DNA of 6,012 nucleotides, taken from an uncultured Lactobacillus sp. Lineage in GTDB: Bacteria; Bacillota; Bacilli; Lactobacillales; Lactobacillaceae. Within the stretch, counting starts at the first letter, position 1. Each line of letters opens with the position of its first letter. The notes beneath the pieces are model-generated. The model saw nothing but the letters and a program-made list of their open reading frames with translations. It ran no database searches and was not told the DNA's origin. Below, piece after piece: positions 5,731 to 6,012 of this stretch. Where the stretch lies: assembly GCA_945281075.1 (NCBI GenBank), contig CALYQE010000112.1:1-6012 (forward strand). Reading direction: 5' to 3'. Both the position numbers and the translations under genes were made by a program.

Positions 5731-6012
5731 GCAGTAGAAGTGGACCGACTTAACCAGCTGATTGAACGTGAACCGAAAGCAATCCCGGGCTGGTCTAAGC
5801 AGAAGCAAAAATGGCTGCACTTAAAAGCTGCTTCATCGGATCCGGCACTGAACGGCTTGATCTTCCATACCGATCAAGGCTAACAATATCAACATTACAA
5901 GTTTCAGGCGTGGCTTAAAAATCATGGCTTTATCCAATCAATGTCACGCAAGGGCAATTCCCTTAACGATAGGTTAATGGAAGGCTTCATCGGCTTACTC
6001 AAACGAGAAATG
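5731..6012 (+). mobile_element. IS3-family transposase (OrfB, DDE/rve) C-terminal fragment, decayed and cut by the window end
   Basis: The plus-strand frame opens after a TGA at 5728-5730. It reads through GLIFHTDQG, a stop (TAA 5881-5883) where the family normally has W or S before QYQH, and then QAWLKNHGFIQSMSRKGNSL and LMEGFIGLLKREM. The second catalytic Asp (HTDQG) and the Glu in LMEG are separated by 35 positions, the D-35-E spacing of IS3-type retroviral-integrase-fold transposases. The usual NSLDN motif is NSLND. The N-terminal domain and first catalytic Asp are missing, and the segment before HTDQG (RLNQLIEREPKAIPGW) is not one I can align with confidence. No terminal inverted repeat is recognised at the left edge. 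The internal stop and truncation mean the element is dead here; the rest may lie beyond the window. Confidence 0.8.

Noticed and set aside
1..6012. CRISPR array, tRNA, riboswitch or toxin-antitoxin pair
   Set aside because: No regularly spaced repeats, cloverleaf-like sequence, known riboswitch core or small two-gene module was seen on either strand.

Overview
The window looks like chromosomal DNA of a low-GC Gram-positive bacterium, most likely Lactobacillaceae of the Lactobacillus helveticus/acidophilus/kefiranofaciens type. Grounds are AT-rich intergenic DNA, strong AGGAGG-type ribosome binding sites, a CcpA-type cre site, the style of the broken glycerol kinase and tyrosine phosphatase genes, and a decayed IS3-type transposase. 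The genus is an inference; no rRNA or marker gene is present.

Left part (1-3892): a short reading frame, possibly the 3' end of an upstream gene, closes at 77. A regulatory stretch follows, with two inverted repeats, a possible promoter and a near-consensus cre box at 239-252. Then come three intact plus-strand genes with small gaps: a zinc-dependent MDR alcohol dehydrogenase of the aryl-alcohol (XylB/AreB-like) type (274-1392), a 431-residue polytopic permease that resembles the ion-transporter superfamily of carboxylate carriers (1425-2720), and a class I pyruvate aldolase-type enzyme of the DapA/NanA family (2754-3641). A long AT-rich hairpin followed by a T-run (3834-3892) probably ends transcription. 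Together they read as a catabolic cassette: import of an organic acid, release of pyruvate and an aldehyde by retro-aldol cleavage, and reduction of that aldehyde with NADH. This pathway is inferred from gene content; the substrate is unknown and no dehydratase or kinase is seen in the window.

Right part (3893-6012): a graveyard. On the minus strand lie a dual-specificity/tyrosine phosphatase pseudogene (4064-4814), with an internal stop, frameshifts and a ruined CX5R loop, and the C-terminal half of a glycerol kinase pseudogene (4841-5699), with several frameshifts and stops. On the plus strand, the C-terminal part of an IS3-type transposase (5731 to the window end) abuts the glycerol kinase remnant at the point where both lack their N-terminal halves, which suggests a deletion or rearrangement junction at about 5700-5730.

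The candidate for something new is the aldolase-permease-dehydrogenase cassette. Nothing in the window looks like a defence, CRISPR or other non-metabolic system.
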